The notes: generated by a model not told the origin, from the letters alone. A stretch of 64,000 nt of DNA from Mesorhizobium_L sp035547755 (GCA_035547755.1 DASZUG010000057.1:1-64000); one strand, 5' to 3'; shown: positions 1 to 8,861, numbered from the stretch's first letter. Numbers and translations are program-made.

Positions 1-2384
1 TCGCGCACGATCTGGGCCGGGGCATAAAAACCCATGGGTTGCGCGTTGAGCAGCGCGGCGGCGAAGACATCCGGATAGTGAGTTTTGATCCACGCCGAGG
101 CATAGACGAGGAGAGCGAAACTCGCGGCATGGCTTTCGGGAAAGCCATAGTCGCCGAAGCCTTCGATCTGACTGAAGCAGCGCTTAGCGAATTCCTCCGG
201 ATAGCCTCTCTCGACCATTCCCGCGATCATCTTGTCCTTGTATTCGCCGACCGTTCCATTGCGCTTGAAGGTCGCCATGGCGCGCCGCAACTTGTCTGCC
301 TCCCCTGGGGTAAAACCTCCCGCTACGATGGCGATCTTCATGGCTTGTTCCTGGAAGAGCGGCACGCCGAGCGTCCTTCCCAGGATGCTTTCAAGTTCAG
401 GACTGTGATAGTCCACCTTCTCCTTGCCCATCCGCCGGCGCAGATAGGGATGCACCATGTCGCCCTGGATCGGGCCGGGGCGGACGATCGCCACCTCGAT
501 GACGAGATCATAGAACTTGCGCGGCCGGAGCCTCGGCAGCATCGACATCTGCGCGCGCGATTCTATCTGGAAGACGCCGATCGTATCGGCGCGGCAGATC
601 ATGTCGTAGACAGGCGATTCCCCTTGCCGGATCGTCGCCAGCGTCAGCTTTCGTCCATACTTGTCGCGCACCTCATAATGGTTCTCCAAGAGGCCGAAGG
701 CGCGACGCAAACAGGAGAGCATGCCGAGCGCCAATATATCGACTTTCAATATGCCGACCGCATCGAGATCGTCCTTGTCCCACTCGACCATCTTGCGTTC
801 CTCCATCGCCGTCTTGACGATGGGCACGATTTCGTCGAGCCGGTCCTTGGTGATGACGAAACCGCCGACATGCTGGGTGAGGTGGCGCGGAAAGCCCATG
901 ATTGCATTGGCGTGCGCGATCACATGCTTCGTCAGCGGATCCGCCTTGGCGAGACCTCCGGCCTGGGCCTCCTTGTCTCCCAGTCTGTCCGACGACCAGC
1001 CCCAGATCGTGCCTGAAAGGGCGCTCCGCACATCGTCCGACAGGCCCATGGCCTTCGCCACTTCGCGCAAGGCGGACCGGCCGCGATAGCTGACGATTGC
1101 GGCGGTGAGCGCGGTGCGCTTTTGGCTGTATTTCCGGTAGATATAAGCGATGATCTCGTCCCGCCTTTCATGCTCGAAATCGACGTCGATATCCGGCGGC
1201 TCATTGCGCTCCGTCGAAACGAAGCGCTCGAAGAGGAGGTCCGTCGATGCTGGGTCGACTTCGGTAATGTGCAGGCAAAAGCAGATCACCGAATTGGCCG
1301 CCGATCCACGCCCCTGGCAAAGAATCCCGACCTCCTCGGAACGGGCGTAACAGACGATGTCGTGAACGGTCAGGAAGTAGCGCGCATATTTCTTCTCGTC
1401 GACGATCTTGAGTTCATGGCGGATCGCCTTCTTCACCTTGCCGGGAACACCTTCGGGATAACGTTTCTTCGCGCCTTCCCAGGTCAGTCTTTCCAGTTCC
1501 GTCTGCGGATCGACGCCTTCCTCCGTCGTCTCTTCCGGATAATTGTGCTCCAATTCCTTCAGCGAGAAATTCAGGCTGCGGGCAAAACGCAGCGTTTCGG
1601 CAATTGCATCGGGATGACGGCGGAACAGCCGGGCCATTTCCGATGAGGTCTCCAAGTGCCGCTCGGCATTCGCCGCAAGCGCCAAGCCGGCCTTGGAAAC
1701 AGGCGTATTGAGGCGGATCGCCGTCACCACATCCTGCAAGGAGCGTCTTTCGGCTGTGTGATAAAGGACGTCGTTGGTCGCCATCAGCGGGATGGCCATG
1801 CGCGCGGTGACGGATGCTGCCTGTTCGATCCTGAAATGATCCGAACCGTCATAGCGGGGCGCGACGGCAAGCCACAGATTGCCGCCGAACCTGTCCTTGA
1901 GCAGGGCGAGAAAGGCGGTCAGATCCGCCTCGGGCTGCATGTCTGCGAGGACGGCCAGCGACAGGCGGTCGCCCCATTCGAGGAGATCGTCCCGCCGGAG
2001 AAGCGTGGCGCCCTTTTCACTCTCCTCACGCAGATTGGCAGCCGTCAGCATACGGCAGAGATGGCCCCAGCCCTCGCGGTCCTGCGGATAAGCGAGGATA
2101 TCCGGCGTTCCATCCTCGAAAACCAGGCGGCAGCCCGGATGATAAGGGAGGGAAACCGCTGTTCCGTCCGGCAGGGAAATATGCTTCGATTGCGTCCAGG
2201 CGCGAACGACGCCCGCGACGGTATTGCGGTCGGCAAGTCCCATCCCTGCATGACCGGAGAGGCAGGCGGCGACGACCAGTTCGCCAGGGCTGGAGGCGCC
2301 GCGCAGGAAGGAAAAATTCGACTGCACCCCGAATTCGATGAAAAGAGGGAATAGAGGCGTGTTGCAGGGGAGCGGAGCGGTCAT
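1..2384 (-). CDS. dnaE2: Error-prone DNA polymerase DnaE2, N-terminal about 794 residues (cut by window edge)
   Basis: C-family polymerase alpha subunit used for SOS translesion synthesis together with ImuA and ImuB. The minus-strand frame is open from the ATG at 2384 to the window edge; DnaE2 proteins are usually about 1,050-1,100 residues, so roughly the last quarter is outside. The N-terminus (FGVQSNFSFLRGASSP) is the PHP domain start. The catalytic PDIDVDF motif lies near residue 397, followed by the polymerase palm and fingers (QGRGSAANSVICF; GFPRHLTQHVGGFVITKDR; PRKFYDLVIEVAIVRPGPIQG). The last visible residues include LLNAQPMGFYAPAQIVR, typical of DnaE2. Its ATG overlaps the imuB stop (ATGA), so translation is probably coupled. 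Regulation should follow the LexA box upstream of imuA. Confidence 0.95.
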   Translation of the reverse strand, partial: MTAPLPCNTPLFPLFIEFGVQSNFSFLRGASSPGELVVAACLSGHAGMGLADRNTVAGVVRAWTQSKHISLPDGTAVSLPYHPGCRLVFEDGTPDILAYPQDREGWGHLCRMLTAANLREESEKGATLLRRDDLLEWGDRLSLAVLADMQPEADLTAFLALLKDRFGGNLWLAVAPRYDGSDHFRIEQAASVTARMAIPLMATNDVLYHTAERRSLQDVVTAIRLNTPVSKAGLALAANAERHLETSSEMARLFRRHPDAIAETLRFARSLNFSLKELEHNYPEETTEEGVDPQTELERLTWEGAKKRYPEGVPGKVKKAIRHELKIVDEKKYARYFLTVHDIVCYARSEEVGILCQGRGSAANSVICFCLHITEVDPASTDLLFERFVSTERNEPPDIDVDFEHERRDEIIAYIYRKYSQKRTALTAAIVSYRGRSALREVAKAMGLSDDVRSALSGTIWGWSSDRLGDKEAQAGGLAKADPLTKHVIAHANAIMGFPRHLTQHVGGFVITKDRLDEIVPIVKTAMEERKMVEWDKDDLDAVGILKVDILALGMLSCLRRAFGLLENHYEVRDKYGRKLTLATIRQGESPVYDMICRADTIGVFQIESRAQMSMLPRLRPRKFYDLVIEVAIVRPGPIQGDMVHPYLRRRMGKEKVDYHSPELESILGRTLGVPLFQEQAMKIAIVAGGFTPGEADKLRRAMATFKRNGTVGEYKDKMIAGMVERGYPEEFAKRCFSQIEGFGDYGFPESHAASFALLVYASAWIKTHYPDVFAAALLNAQPMGFYAPAQIVR

Positions 2385-3979
2385 GCGAAAAGCCCCTGCA
2401 GGAACCAGCGCGGATGAATGGCCGCCTCGCCGTAGAAACCTTCGCGATAAATCCAGTAGCGGTGCCCGTCATCGTCTTCGACACGATAATAATCGCGTGT
2501 CTGTTCCTGGCCGTTTGCAAGCCACCATTCCGGCGCGATGCGTTCGGGGCCTTCCGATCGGGCGACCCTGTGCGTCACGTTCCGCCAGCGGAAGCGGAGC
2601 GGCGGCCCTTCCGGCACTTCCGCAGTGACCGCGACCTGTTCGGGAGGGCCGAAAAGGCGGATCGGCCGCTGCGGCAGGATCGAGACGTTTTCCCCGAATT
2701 GGGGAGCAGTAGCGGAGGGTGAACGGGAAAGCCGTTCGGCGAACGGCACCTGCAGGACCGCGCGTTCGGGAATATGGCTTTCCACGCAAACAGGTCTCAG
2801 CACGGCGTGAGCGCCGAGACGTGCGCGAATGCGGTCCGCCAGCATCGCCACTTCCTCTTCGCCGTCCAGATTTTCTCCGGCCAGATTTTCTCCGGAAAGA
2901 TCGGCCTGCGCCGTTTCGAAAGGCGCCGTGGCGGAAGCGGAAAGCCGGATGAGGTCGAAGCCGTAACCGGCATCGATGGCGCCTTCCAGCGCGGCAAGTT
3001 TTTCTCGGAAAAGGCGGCGGATGAGAGCCGGATCGCGCAGCGGCCGCGACGTGCCGACATCAATGCGGCTGACAACGCCGTCCACCCGGAACAGGGAAAG
3101 ACGCAGCGCTCTCGCGCCCTCGCCCCGGCGCTCGAGATCGGTCCTCAGGGTCGAGGCGAGAAGGCCGACGAGATGTTCGATTTCGCTGTGCAGCGTGGCC
3201 GGCTCCATCAGGCGGCGCTCAACGGAAAGCGGGCTGACGGGAAGCCGCGGCGAAACCGGTTCCTCGACCGCTCCCAGAAACTGGTCGATGCGCAGCAGAA
3301 GCTCTTTCCCGAAGCGCCTGGCAAGCGGCGCCCGCGGCGCGGAAAGCAGCATGCCGGCCTTCTTCAAACCGACGCTCTCCACCCTTTCCCGCGTTTCGGC
3401 GGGGAGGCGGAGCGCCGCAAGGGGAAGAGGTAAAAGCGCTTCCTTTTCTTCTCCCTCTGCGATGGGAGAAAGGGAGAAGCGAGCCGCCGCCCATGCCGCG
3501 CCGGGCGTCGAGGCAAGTCCCGCCCTGACATCGAAACCCTGATGCAGGAAGTTCGAAAGCGCCTCGTCGAGCAGCCGCTTTTCGCCGCCGAAAAGATGCG
3601 CACAGCCGCTGATATCGAGGAAAAGACCGTCCTTTCCCTCGATCGCCACCAGCGGTGTGTAGCGGTCGCACCAATCCGCCAGCGCTTCCAGAAGACGACG
3701 GTCGGCATCGGGATCGTGTTCGACGATTTCGATCGAAGGATGCATGGCGCGCGCATCCGCGATGCCCATTCCGTATTTCAGCCCCAGCGCTTCAGCCCGC
3801 TCGTCGAGCGCCGCGATGCGCCGTGTATTGTTCTCCTGCCGGCTCACCACGAGGAGAGCCGTCTTCTGTCTCTCCGAACGCCATGAGCGCCCCAGCCGCC
3901 GGCGCATGATCCGGTCCGTGGCGAGACGGGGAAACCACAATGCCATTATTCTCTGCGGCATGGCCTTCTGGCCTTTCAT
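2381..3979 (-). CDS. imuB: ImuB, catalytically inactive Y-family polymerase homologue
   Basis: Mutasome adaptor that in known systems binds the beta clamp and recruits DnaE2 and ImuA. The 532-residue product has the Y-family fold beginning MALWFPRLATDR, where active polymerases carry the first catalytic Asp, and FLDISGCAHLFGG in place of the S-x-DE active-site strand. The catalytic acids are therefore absent, as expected for ImuB. A divergent C-terminal tail follows (about residues 360-532). I used the ATG at 3979; an in-frame ATG at 3961 (MPQRIMALWF) is equally possible because neither has a clear ribosome site. It overlaps imuA by about 170-190 bases upstream and dnaE2 by 4 bases downstream. 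Confidence 0.93.
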   Translation of the reverse strand: MKGQKAMPQRIMALWFPRLATDRIMRRRLGRSWRSERQKTALLVVSRQENNTRRIAALDERAEALGLKYGMGIADARAMHPSIEIVEHDPDADRRLLEALADWCDRYTPLVAIEGKDGLFLDISGCAHLFGGEKRLLDEALSNFLHQGFDVRAGLASTPGAAWAAARFSLSPIAEGEEKEALLPLPLAALRLPAETRERVESVGLKKAGMLLSAPRAPLARRFGKELLLRIDQFLGAVEEPVSPRLPVSPLSVERRLMEPATLHSEIEHLVGLLASTLRTDLERRGEGARALRLSLFRVDGVVSRIDVGTSRPLRDPALIRRLFREKLAALEGAIDAGYGFDLIRLSASATAPFETAQADLSGENLAGENLDGEEEVAMLADRIRARLGAHAVLRPVCVESHIPERAVLQVPFAERLSRSPSATAPQFGENVSILPQRPIRLFGPPEQVAVTAEVPEGPPLRFRWRNVTHRVARSEGPERIAPEWWLANGQEQTRDYYRVEDDDGHRYWIYREGFYGEAAIHPRWFLQGLFA

Positions 3980-4787
3980 GGAAGGAATGCGTCTGTGGGT
4001 TCCATTCCAAGAGGAATTGTCCGGGAAGTCCGTTTCGGTTCTTGTCGATCCTCACCTGGAAAGCGGGAGGGCCGATGGAGCCGGCAAGAGGGCCGGAAAT
4101 TGTCCGCCGCAAGCCGGCCGGAGCCGAGGCCAGAAGCAGCCTCACGGGCGCCGCGGTCGGTTCCGCTTCGGCCGATTGGCGGACGAGAAAAACAGGACGC
4201 CCGGTGTGCGCGGCGCGCCGCTGCAGCCGCCGTGTCGCGGTGAGATCGACACGCGCCGGATTGCCCCGGATCTCGATGACGAGGACGGAAACGGCCTTCA
4301 GCTTCGCGGTTTCGCCCGCAACCCACAACGCATCCTCGATTTTGCGGGTACGCGACAGGATGAACCGTTCCGGCGCGATGCCGTAATCCTTCAAAAGCGC
4401 CGGCGCATAGGGAATGCCGCCCTCATGAAAACCGTCCTCGGTTCCGATCCAGAAGAGGGGTCCGCCTGATGCATTTCTTTGCAGCGCAAGGCTTGCCAAA
4501 GCGAGTACGAACCCCGTCACCGCGCCAATAGCGCGCATTCCGGCGCCGTGGATCTCTGTCAACGCCGCCCCCGGCAGCCCGCCATTCAGCCGCTCGTCCA
4601 GCCGCGGCACGCCGGTAGGGATGAAATCGGGCGAAACGTCATGAACGATGCCGGAATGCCGGATGAGCGAACCGCCCCCAGCAACTGCCGGCGGTAGCGC
4701 CAGCCTTTCGGCCAGCGTTCCTTCAATTCTCGCCACTTCCCGGCGCAAGGCAAAAAGCATCTGCCGCGCCGCGGCTTCGCGCGCCAT
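3792..4787 (-). CDS. imuA: ImuA, RecA-like damage-inducible mutagenesis protein
   Basis: RecA-like accessory protein of the ImuA-ImuB-DnaE2 mutasome. The core (about residues 45-280) shows the ImuA pattern: TGVPRLDERLNGGLPGAALT, IGTEDGFHEGGIPYAPALL, VSVLVIEIRGNPARVDLTATR and the conserved tail RIDKNRNGLPGQFLLEWNPQ. I chose the ATG at 4787 because AAGGA lies 9 bases upstream; the frame also allows a TTG at 4796. At 331 residues it is longer than most ImuA proteins because the frame runs on for about 50 residues past the conserved end and overlaps imuB. A LexA box sits about 20 bases upstream. Confidence 0.9.
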   Translation of the reverse strand: MAREAAARQMLFALRREVARIEGTLAERLALPPAVAGGGSLIRHSGIVHDVSPDFIPTGVPRLDERLNGGLPGAALTEIHGAGMRAIGAVTGFVLALASLALQRNASGGPLFWIGTEDGFHEGGIPYAPALLKDYGIAPERFILSRTRKIEDALWVAGETAKLKAVSVLVIEIRGNPARVDLTATRRLQRRAAHTGRPVFLVRQSAEAEPTAAPVRLLLASAPAGLRRTISGPLAGSIGPPAFQVRIDKNRNGLPGQFLLEWNPQTHSFHERPEGHAAENNGIVVSPSRHGPDHAPAAGALMAFGETEDGSPRGEPAGEQYTAHRGARRAG

Positions 4788-4807
4788 GGCGTTCAATCCT
4801 TCGATAT

Positions 4808-4822
4808 GTTCACTTTATGTTC
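4808..4822 (-). promoter_or_regulatory. LexA (SOS) box upstream of imuA-imuB-dnaE2
   Basis: The plus strand reads GTTCACTTTATGTTC, a perfect match to the alphaproteobacterial LexA consensus GTTC-N7-GTTC. It lies about 20 bases upstream of the imuA ATG and 134 bases upstream of the divergent metallopeptidase gene. Known imuABC cassettes in alphaproteobacteria are LexA-controlled, so this is the expected operator. Confidence 0.9.
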
Positions 4823-4956
4823 TAATCGATTCCAGAGCCCGTGCCGAGAGTCAAGCGGAATTTATTCCTGCAAACGCCGGCTCTCTTCACTACTTTGCAT
4901 GATGGGCCTCGAAAGCGGCTCTTCGAACCGCTATATGGCGCCTCAAAGGATATCAG

Positions 4957-5409
4957 ATGGCACGCATCTATCAGACCCGCGCCTGGCAAGAACAACTGTC
5001 TCCGTCACTCGACGAGATGGAATTTCTGGCGCTCGAGACCTATGCCGGCCTGCCGGAGGAGTTCCGCTCCCTTACGGGCGAGATCGTCATCCAGCTTGCC
5101 GAATTCCCGACCGAGGACATCATGGACGATCTGGCGCTGGAGACGCCGTTCGACCTGCTCGGCCTTTTCGAGGGGCGGGGCCTCGCCGAGCGCTGGAACC
5201 CGCAGACCGGCGAAGGGCCGAACCGGATTACCCTCTATCGCCGCGCCATACTCGACTATTGGTCGGAGAACGAGGAAACGCTGGGCGACATCGTCACCCA
5301 CGTCCTCATTCACGAGATCGGCCATCATTTCGGCCTTTCCGACGACGACATGGAGCGGATCGAGGAGGGGGCGGGCGATTCCTATCTCGCGCAGGGCGCA
5401 CCGCAATAG
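4957..5409 (+). CDS. Zincin-like metallopeptidase family protein (PF06262 type)
   Basis: Small cytosolic protein of 150 residues. The zinc-binding HExxH motif is HEIGHHFGLSDDD at about residues 125-137, close to the C-terminus as is usual in the zincin_1/DUF1025 family. Conserved family segments FEGRGL and RITLYRRAILDYW precede it. AAAGGA lies 6 bases upstream of the ATG. The physiological substrate of this family is not established. It is divergent from imuA and convergent with the DUF1737 gene. No signal peptide is visible. Confidence 0.85.
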   Translation: MARIYQTRAWQEQLSPSLDEMEFLALETYAGLPEEFRSLTGEIVIQLAEFPTEDIMDDLALETPFDLLGLFEGRGLAERWNPQTGEGPNRITLYRRAILDYWSENEETLGDIVTHVLIHEIGHHFGLSDDDMERIEEGAGDSYLAQGAPQ

Positions 5410-5415
5410 CGTTCC

Positions 5416-5622
5416 TCAATATTCTCCAAGCTTGATGTCGGGCGTATATTCCACGCCGTCCACCTCCTTGGTAACGGCCTGGCCGCAGCGCATGGTCTTG
5501 GTTTCGGCATCGAAGGCATAGGTCGGGGACCCGTAAATATGCCAGCCCTTGTTGAGCGCGGCCGTCACCTTGTGACAGAAGCTGGCGTCATCCGGACCAG
5601 TCAGAAAACGATAGAGTTTCAT
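5416..5622 (-). CDS. DUF1737 domain protein
   Basis: 68-residue protein starting MKLYRFLTGPDDASFCHKV. It has the DUF1737 pattern (PF08410): a K-L-Y-R-x-L-T-G start and a central GWHIYGSPTYAFD segment, then CGQAVTKEV. The frame is open upstream of the chosen ATG, but homology begins at MKLYRF. The family is small and widespread in rhizobia and its function is unknown. It is convergent with the metallopeptidase gene (6 bases apart) and divergent from the flavoenzyme gene. Confidence 0.8.
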   Translation of the reverse strand: MKLYRFLTGPDDASFCHKVTAALNKGWHIYGSPTYAFDAETKTMRCGQAVTKEVDGVEYTPDIKLGEY

Positions 5623-5896
5623 TTCGCCATATCCTTCATTGCGCGCCGGTGTCGGCAAGCATTCGGCTTCCGCCAGATGAAGACGCTCCGCCATGCGCCC
5701 GTCAAGAGCGATCAAGCTCTTGCCGGCATTTTCAGGAAGCGCGAAGGCGTTCACGCTCGCTTCGCCTCCCGAAAATTCTCGATGGCATAACGCTTTCATC
5801 ATGGCTGGTCCGGCGAGTGCGAACCTTGTAACCGAGATAGTTCTTGAAGACAGGGAGCGAACCTGTTTTCTGTCGCGAAAAACTCGGGCAGACGGC

Positions 5897-7066
5897 ATGG
5901 CGAAATCGGACATCGTGATCATCGGCGGGGCGATCGTCGGCAGTTCGATCGCCTATTTCCTGCGCGAGGAAGGGTTTGCGGGATCGATCGCGCTCATCGA
6001 GCAGGATCCGAATTTCACCTGTTCCGCGACGACGCTTTCGGCCGCCTCGATCCGCCAGCAATTCTCGATTCCCGAGAACATCCGGCTGTCGCAATTCACG
6101 CTCGACCTCTTCCGCGACCTGACAGCGCGCTTCGGCGAGGATGCCGATATCGGTTTCCGCGAGAAAGGCTATCTCATCCTCGCCAGCGACGCCGGGCGCG
6201 ATGTGCTCCAGCGCAATCATGCCGTCCAGCAGGCGGAAGGCGCCGCCATTGTTCTCGAAGGACCGGAAGCGCTGCACCGCCGTTTTCCGTGGCTGAACAC
6301 CGAGGGCATCGCGGCCGGCGCCTATGGCCTTGAAGGCGAAGGCTGGTTCGACGCCCACGCCTATCTCGCTCTTTTCCGCCGCGCGCTCCGGGAAAGAAAG
6401 GTCGATTTCGTAACCGGAACGGTCTCCGCCATCACCGTCGCTGACGGCCGGGCAACGGGCGTTGTCCTTTCCTCCGGCGAGATGATCGAGGCCGGCGCCG
6501 TCGTCAACGCCGCCGGGCCGAATGCCGGCCAAGTCGCGGCGCTGGCCGGTCTTTCCCTTCCCGTCGAGCCGCGCAAGCGCTCGGTCTTCGTCTTCGAGGC
6601 GAAGGACCGCTTCGACGATATGCCGCTCCTGGTCGATCCCTCCGGCATCTATGTCCGCCCGGAAGGTTCGGTCTACATCACCGGCGGCGCTGAGCCGCAC
6701 GAGACCGACAAGGCCGCCGATCCCCGGGATTTCGAGCCCGACTGGCCGCTTTTCGAGGAGGTGATCTGGCCGGCGCTCGCCGAGCGCATCCCGGCCTTCG
6801 AGGCGATCCGGCCGGGCCGCGCCTGGGCCGGGCATTACGACTACAACACGCTTGATCAGAACGCCATTATCGGCCCGCATCCCGACATGCGGAACTTCCT
6901 CTTCTGCAACGGCTTTTCCGGTCACGGCCTGCAGCAGGCGCCGGCGGCCGGCAAGGCAATCGCGGAATTGATCGTCCACGGCGCCTACCGCACGATCGAC
7001 TGCTCCGCCTTCGGCTATGAGCGCATTCTCGAGAACCGGCCGTTCCGCGAGTTGAACATCATATAA
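5897..7066 (+). CDS. FAD-dependent oxidoreductase, DAO family
   Basis: 389-residue flavoprotein of the glycine/D-amino-acid oxidase superfamily (PF01266). The N-terminal dinucleotide fold is DIVIIGGAIVGSSIAYFLREEG (split here as DIVIIGGAIVGSS and IAYFLREEG), with the acidic end of beta-2 in LIEQDPNF. The C-terminus carries AGHYDYNTLDQNAIIGPHP and CNGFSGHGLQQAPAAGKAIAE, the second FAD-contacting segment, which resembles FOXRED1-like and sarcosine-oxidase-like enzymes. I chose the ATG at 5897 because homology begins there; an upstream in-frame ATG at 5693 would add 68 unrelated residues. The natural substrate cannot be read from the sequence. Confidence 0.85.
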   Translation: MAKSDIVIIGGAIVGSSIAYFLREEGFAGSIALIEQDPNFTCSATTLSAASIRQQFSIPENIRLSQFTLDLFRDLTARFGEDADIGFREKGYLILASDAGRDVLQRNHAVQQAEGAAIVLEGPEALHRRFPWLNTEGIAAGAYGLEGEGWFDAHAYLALFRRALRERKVDFVTGTVSAITVADGRATGVVLSSGEMIEAGAVVNAAGPNAGQVAALAGLSLPVEPRKRSVFVFEAKDRFDDMPLLVDPSGIYVRPEGSVYITGGAEPHETDKAADPRDFEPDWPLFEEVIWPALAERIPAFEAIRPGRAWAGHYDYNTLDQNAIIGPHPDMRNFLFCNGFSGHGLQQAPAAGKAIAELIVHGAYRTIDCSAFGYERILENRPFRELNII

Positions 7067-7078
7067 GGCGGCGTCCGA

Positions 7079-7345
7079 TCAAAAATCGAAAATCTCGCCG
7101 AGCAGGGATTTCCGCTTCTTGTAGGGGCGGCGATCATCATCCTGGTAGGGGTTATGGTCGTCTTGCGGACGGGGCCGCTCGCCTTCGCGCGGCGGGCGTG
7201 ATCTTCCTTCGACTGCCGAACGCTCGATGATTTTGTCGAGTTCACCACGGTCGAGCCAAACGCCGCGGCATTGCGGGCAATAGTCGATCTCGATGCCCTG
7301 ACGCTCGGCCATGACCAGATCGGCATTGTCCATTGGGCACTTCAT
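7079..7345 (-). CDS. Zinc-ribbon (zf-TFIIB type) protein
   Basis: 88-residue protein with two CxxC pairs: MKCPMDNADLVM (C3 and a nearby acidic residue) and IDYCPQCRGVWLDRGELDKI, the PF13453 transcription-factor zinc-finger signature. The C-terminal half is charged and rich in Arg, Pro and Asp. AAGGAGA lies 5-11 bases upstream of the ATG at 7345 and decides the start over an upstream in-frame codon. Function unknown. It converges with the flavoenzyme gene 12 bases away. Confidence 0.85.
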   Translation of the reverse strand: MKCPMDNADLVMAERQGIEIDYCPQCRGVWLDRGELDKIIERSAVEGRSRPPREGERPRPQDDHNPYQDDDRRPYKKRKSLLGEIFDF

Positions 7346-7486
7346 GGCGTCTCCTTTCGAGGCAGCCGCGCTCATGTAGGAAGCGCGGAGCGCGCTTCAA
7401 GAAAGGATGACGCGTGATAGGGCCAGCTACCTTTGCTTTCGAGCTGGGCTTGTGTATTGAGAACGGTGCAAATGTGGAAGATGACC

Positions 7487-8092
7487 ATGGACAAATTCAC
7501 CAAGCTCACCGCCGTCGCCGCTCCTCTGCCGATCGTCAATATCGACACGGATATGATCATCCCGAAGGACTATCTGAAGACGATCAAGCGCACCGGACTC
7601 GGCAAGGGGCTCTTCGCCGAGAAACGCTACAATGACGACGGCTCGGAGAATCCCGATTTCGTCCTCAACAAGCCGGCCTACCGCAAGGCGCAGATCCTTG
7701 TCGCCGGGGACAATTTCGGCTGCGGCTCTTCGCGCGAGCATGCGCCCTGGGCGCTGCTCGATTTCGGCATACGCTGCGTCATCTCGACCAGCTTCGCCGA
7801 CATCTTCTACAACAATTGCTTCAAGAACGGCATATTGCCGGTCGTCGTCAGCCCGGAGGATCTGGAAAAGCTGATGGACGACGCCTCGCGCGGCTCGAAC
7901 GCCACGCTGACGGTCGATCTGGAAGCGCAGGAAATCCGCGGTCCCGATGGCGGCGTCATCAAGTTCGACATCGACCAATTCCGCCGGCACTGCCTGCTGA
8001 ACGGGCTCGACGATATCGGCCTGACGCTCGAGAAGACGCCGGCCATCGACCGTTTCGAGAAGAGCTACGCCCAAAGCCATCCCTGGGCGTAG
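7487..8092 (+). CDS. leuD: 3-Isopropylmalate dehydratase small subunit LeuD
   Basis: Small subunit of isopropylmalate isomerase (leucine biosynthesis, 2-isopropylmalate to 3-isopropylmalate); it works with LeuC, which is not in this window. The 201-residue length is typical. Diagnostic segments are LPIVNIDTDMIIPKDYLKTI, GDNFGCGSSREHAPWAL and ISTSFADIFYNNCFKNGILP. MTMDKF allows a start at 7481 or 7487; I used the second because it matches the family start. leuB follows 850 bases downstream, after two small genes. Confidence 0.95.
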   Translation: MDKFTKLTAVAAPLPIVNIDTDMIIPKDYLKTIKRTGLGKGLFAEKRYNDDGSENPDFVLNKPAYRKAQILVAGDNFGCGSSREHAPWALLDFGIRCVISTSFADIFYNNCFKNGILPVVVSPEDLEKLMDDASRGSNATLTVDLEAQEIRGPDGGVIKFDIDQFRRHCLLNGLDDIGLTLEKTPAIDRFEKSYAQSHPWA

Positions 8093-8095
8093 GCG

Positions 8096-8503
8096 GTGTC
8101 CTCCGAAGCCGTCGATCATTTCTGTCCGGGATGCGGTCAGCCGCAGAAAGCCTTCTTGCGCTATCCGTGGCATTTTTGCAGCGCCTGTCTTGGACAGGCC
8201 GAGGACTGGCAAGGTCGGCGCCTCCTCTTTTCCAACGCCTCGATTACCGGTGGTCTGACTTGGTCATACCGCGATGCGTCGGACGAGTGGCGCAATGATA
8301 GTTTAAAAGTGTTGTGTCTCATCAAGGGCCGGCCCGTCCTCGTCATGGAAGCCCGATTCGGTGGCGTTGTCGCGCAACCCGCTATCGGGAATGTCGGGCC
8401 GCTGGCGAAGCACTTTCCGCTTCTTGACCTGACGCATCCGTCCTCGGACGAGAAGAAAGCCGATCATGACTCGCCGCCTGATCTCGACCGACTCCCCTTT
8501 TGA
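8096..8503 (+). CDS. Uncharacterised small protein with two CxxC pairs
   Basis: 135-residue protein that I do not recognise. The first 30 residues hold CPGCGQPQKAF and CSACLGQAEDW, so a zinc ribbon is likely. The middle contains GLTWSYRDASDEWRND and a hydrophobic stretch VLCLIKGRPVLVMEARFGG; the C-terminus is Asp-rich. It starts at a GTG three bases after the leuD stop and its last 38 bases overlap the start of the RidA gene, so leuD, this gene and the RidA gene probably form one transcript. No membrane segments or signal peptide are visible. Confidence 0.7.
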   Translation: MSSEAVDHFCPGCGQPQKAFLRYPWHFCSACLGQAEDWQGRRLLFSNASITGGLTWSYRDASDEWRNDSLKVLCLIKGRPVLVMEARFGGVVAQPAIGNVGPLAKHFPLLDLTHPSSDEKKADHDSPPDLDRLPF

Positions 8504-8861
8504 GAAGGCGGCGGGCTATTCACGCGCGGTCGTCGACGGCGACTGGTGCTTCGTTTCGGGCACCACAGGTTATGACTATGCCGCCATGGTCATGCCCGAG
8601 ACGGTAGAGGAGCAGGCGCGGAACTGCCTTGCGACGATTCGCAAGGCGCTCGAAGAGGCAGGCTTTTCCATGCGCGACGTGGTGCGCGCGCGTTACCACG
8701 TGACCGATGCCGCCTTCGCCGATCCGGTGTTCGAAGTGGTCGGCGCGATCTTCCGCGGCATAAGGCCGGCGGCGACGATGACCGTCTGCCAGCTTATCCG
8801 CCCGGAAATGAAGGTCGAGATCGAGGTCACGGCGCTCAGGCACGGCGGCTCGGTCAGGTAG
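8466..8861 (+). CDS. RidA family protein (YjgF/YER057c/UK114)
   Basis: 131-residue member of the RidA superfamily, whose archetype hydrolyses reactive enamine/imine intermediates released by PLP enzymes. Visible family features are AAGYSRAVVDGDWCFVSGTT near the N-terminus, ETVEEQARNCLATIRKALEEAG in the middle (split at EEQ/ARN), and ATMTVCQLIRPEMKVEIEVT at the C-terminus. The archetypal catalytic Arg of the RidA subfamily (R-S-x-x-P context) is not obvious, so it may belong to another Rid subfamily. It lies between leuD and leuB. Confidence 0.85.
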   Translation: MTRRLISTDSPFEKAAGYSRAVVDGDWCFVSGTTGYDYAAMVMPETVEEQARNCLATIRKALEEAGFSMRDVVRARYHVTDAAFADPVFEVVGAIFRGIRPAATMTVCQLIRPEMKVEIEVTALRHGGSVR

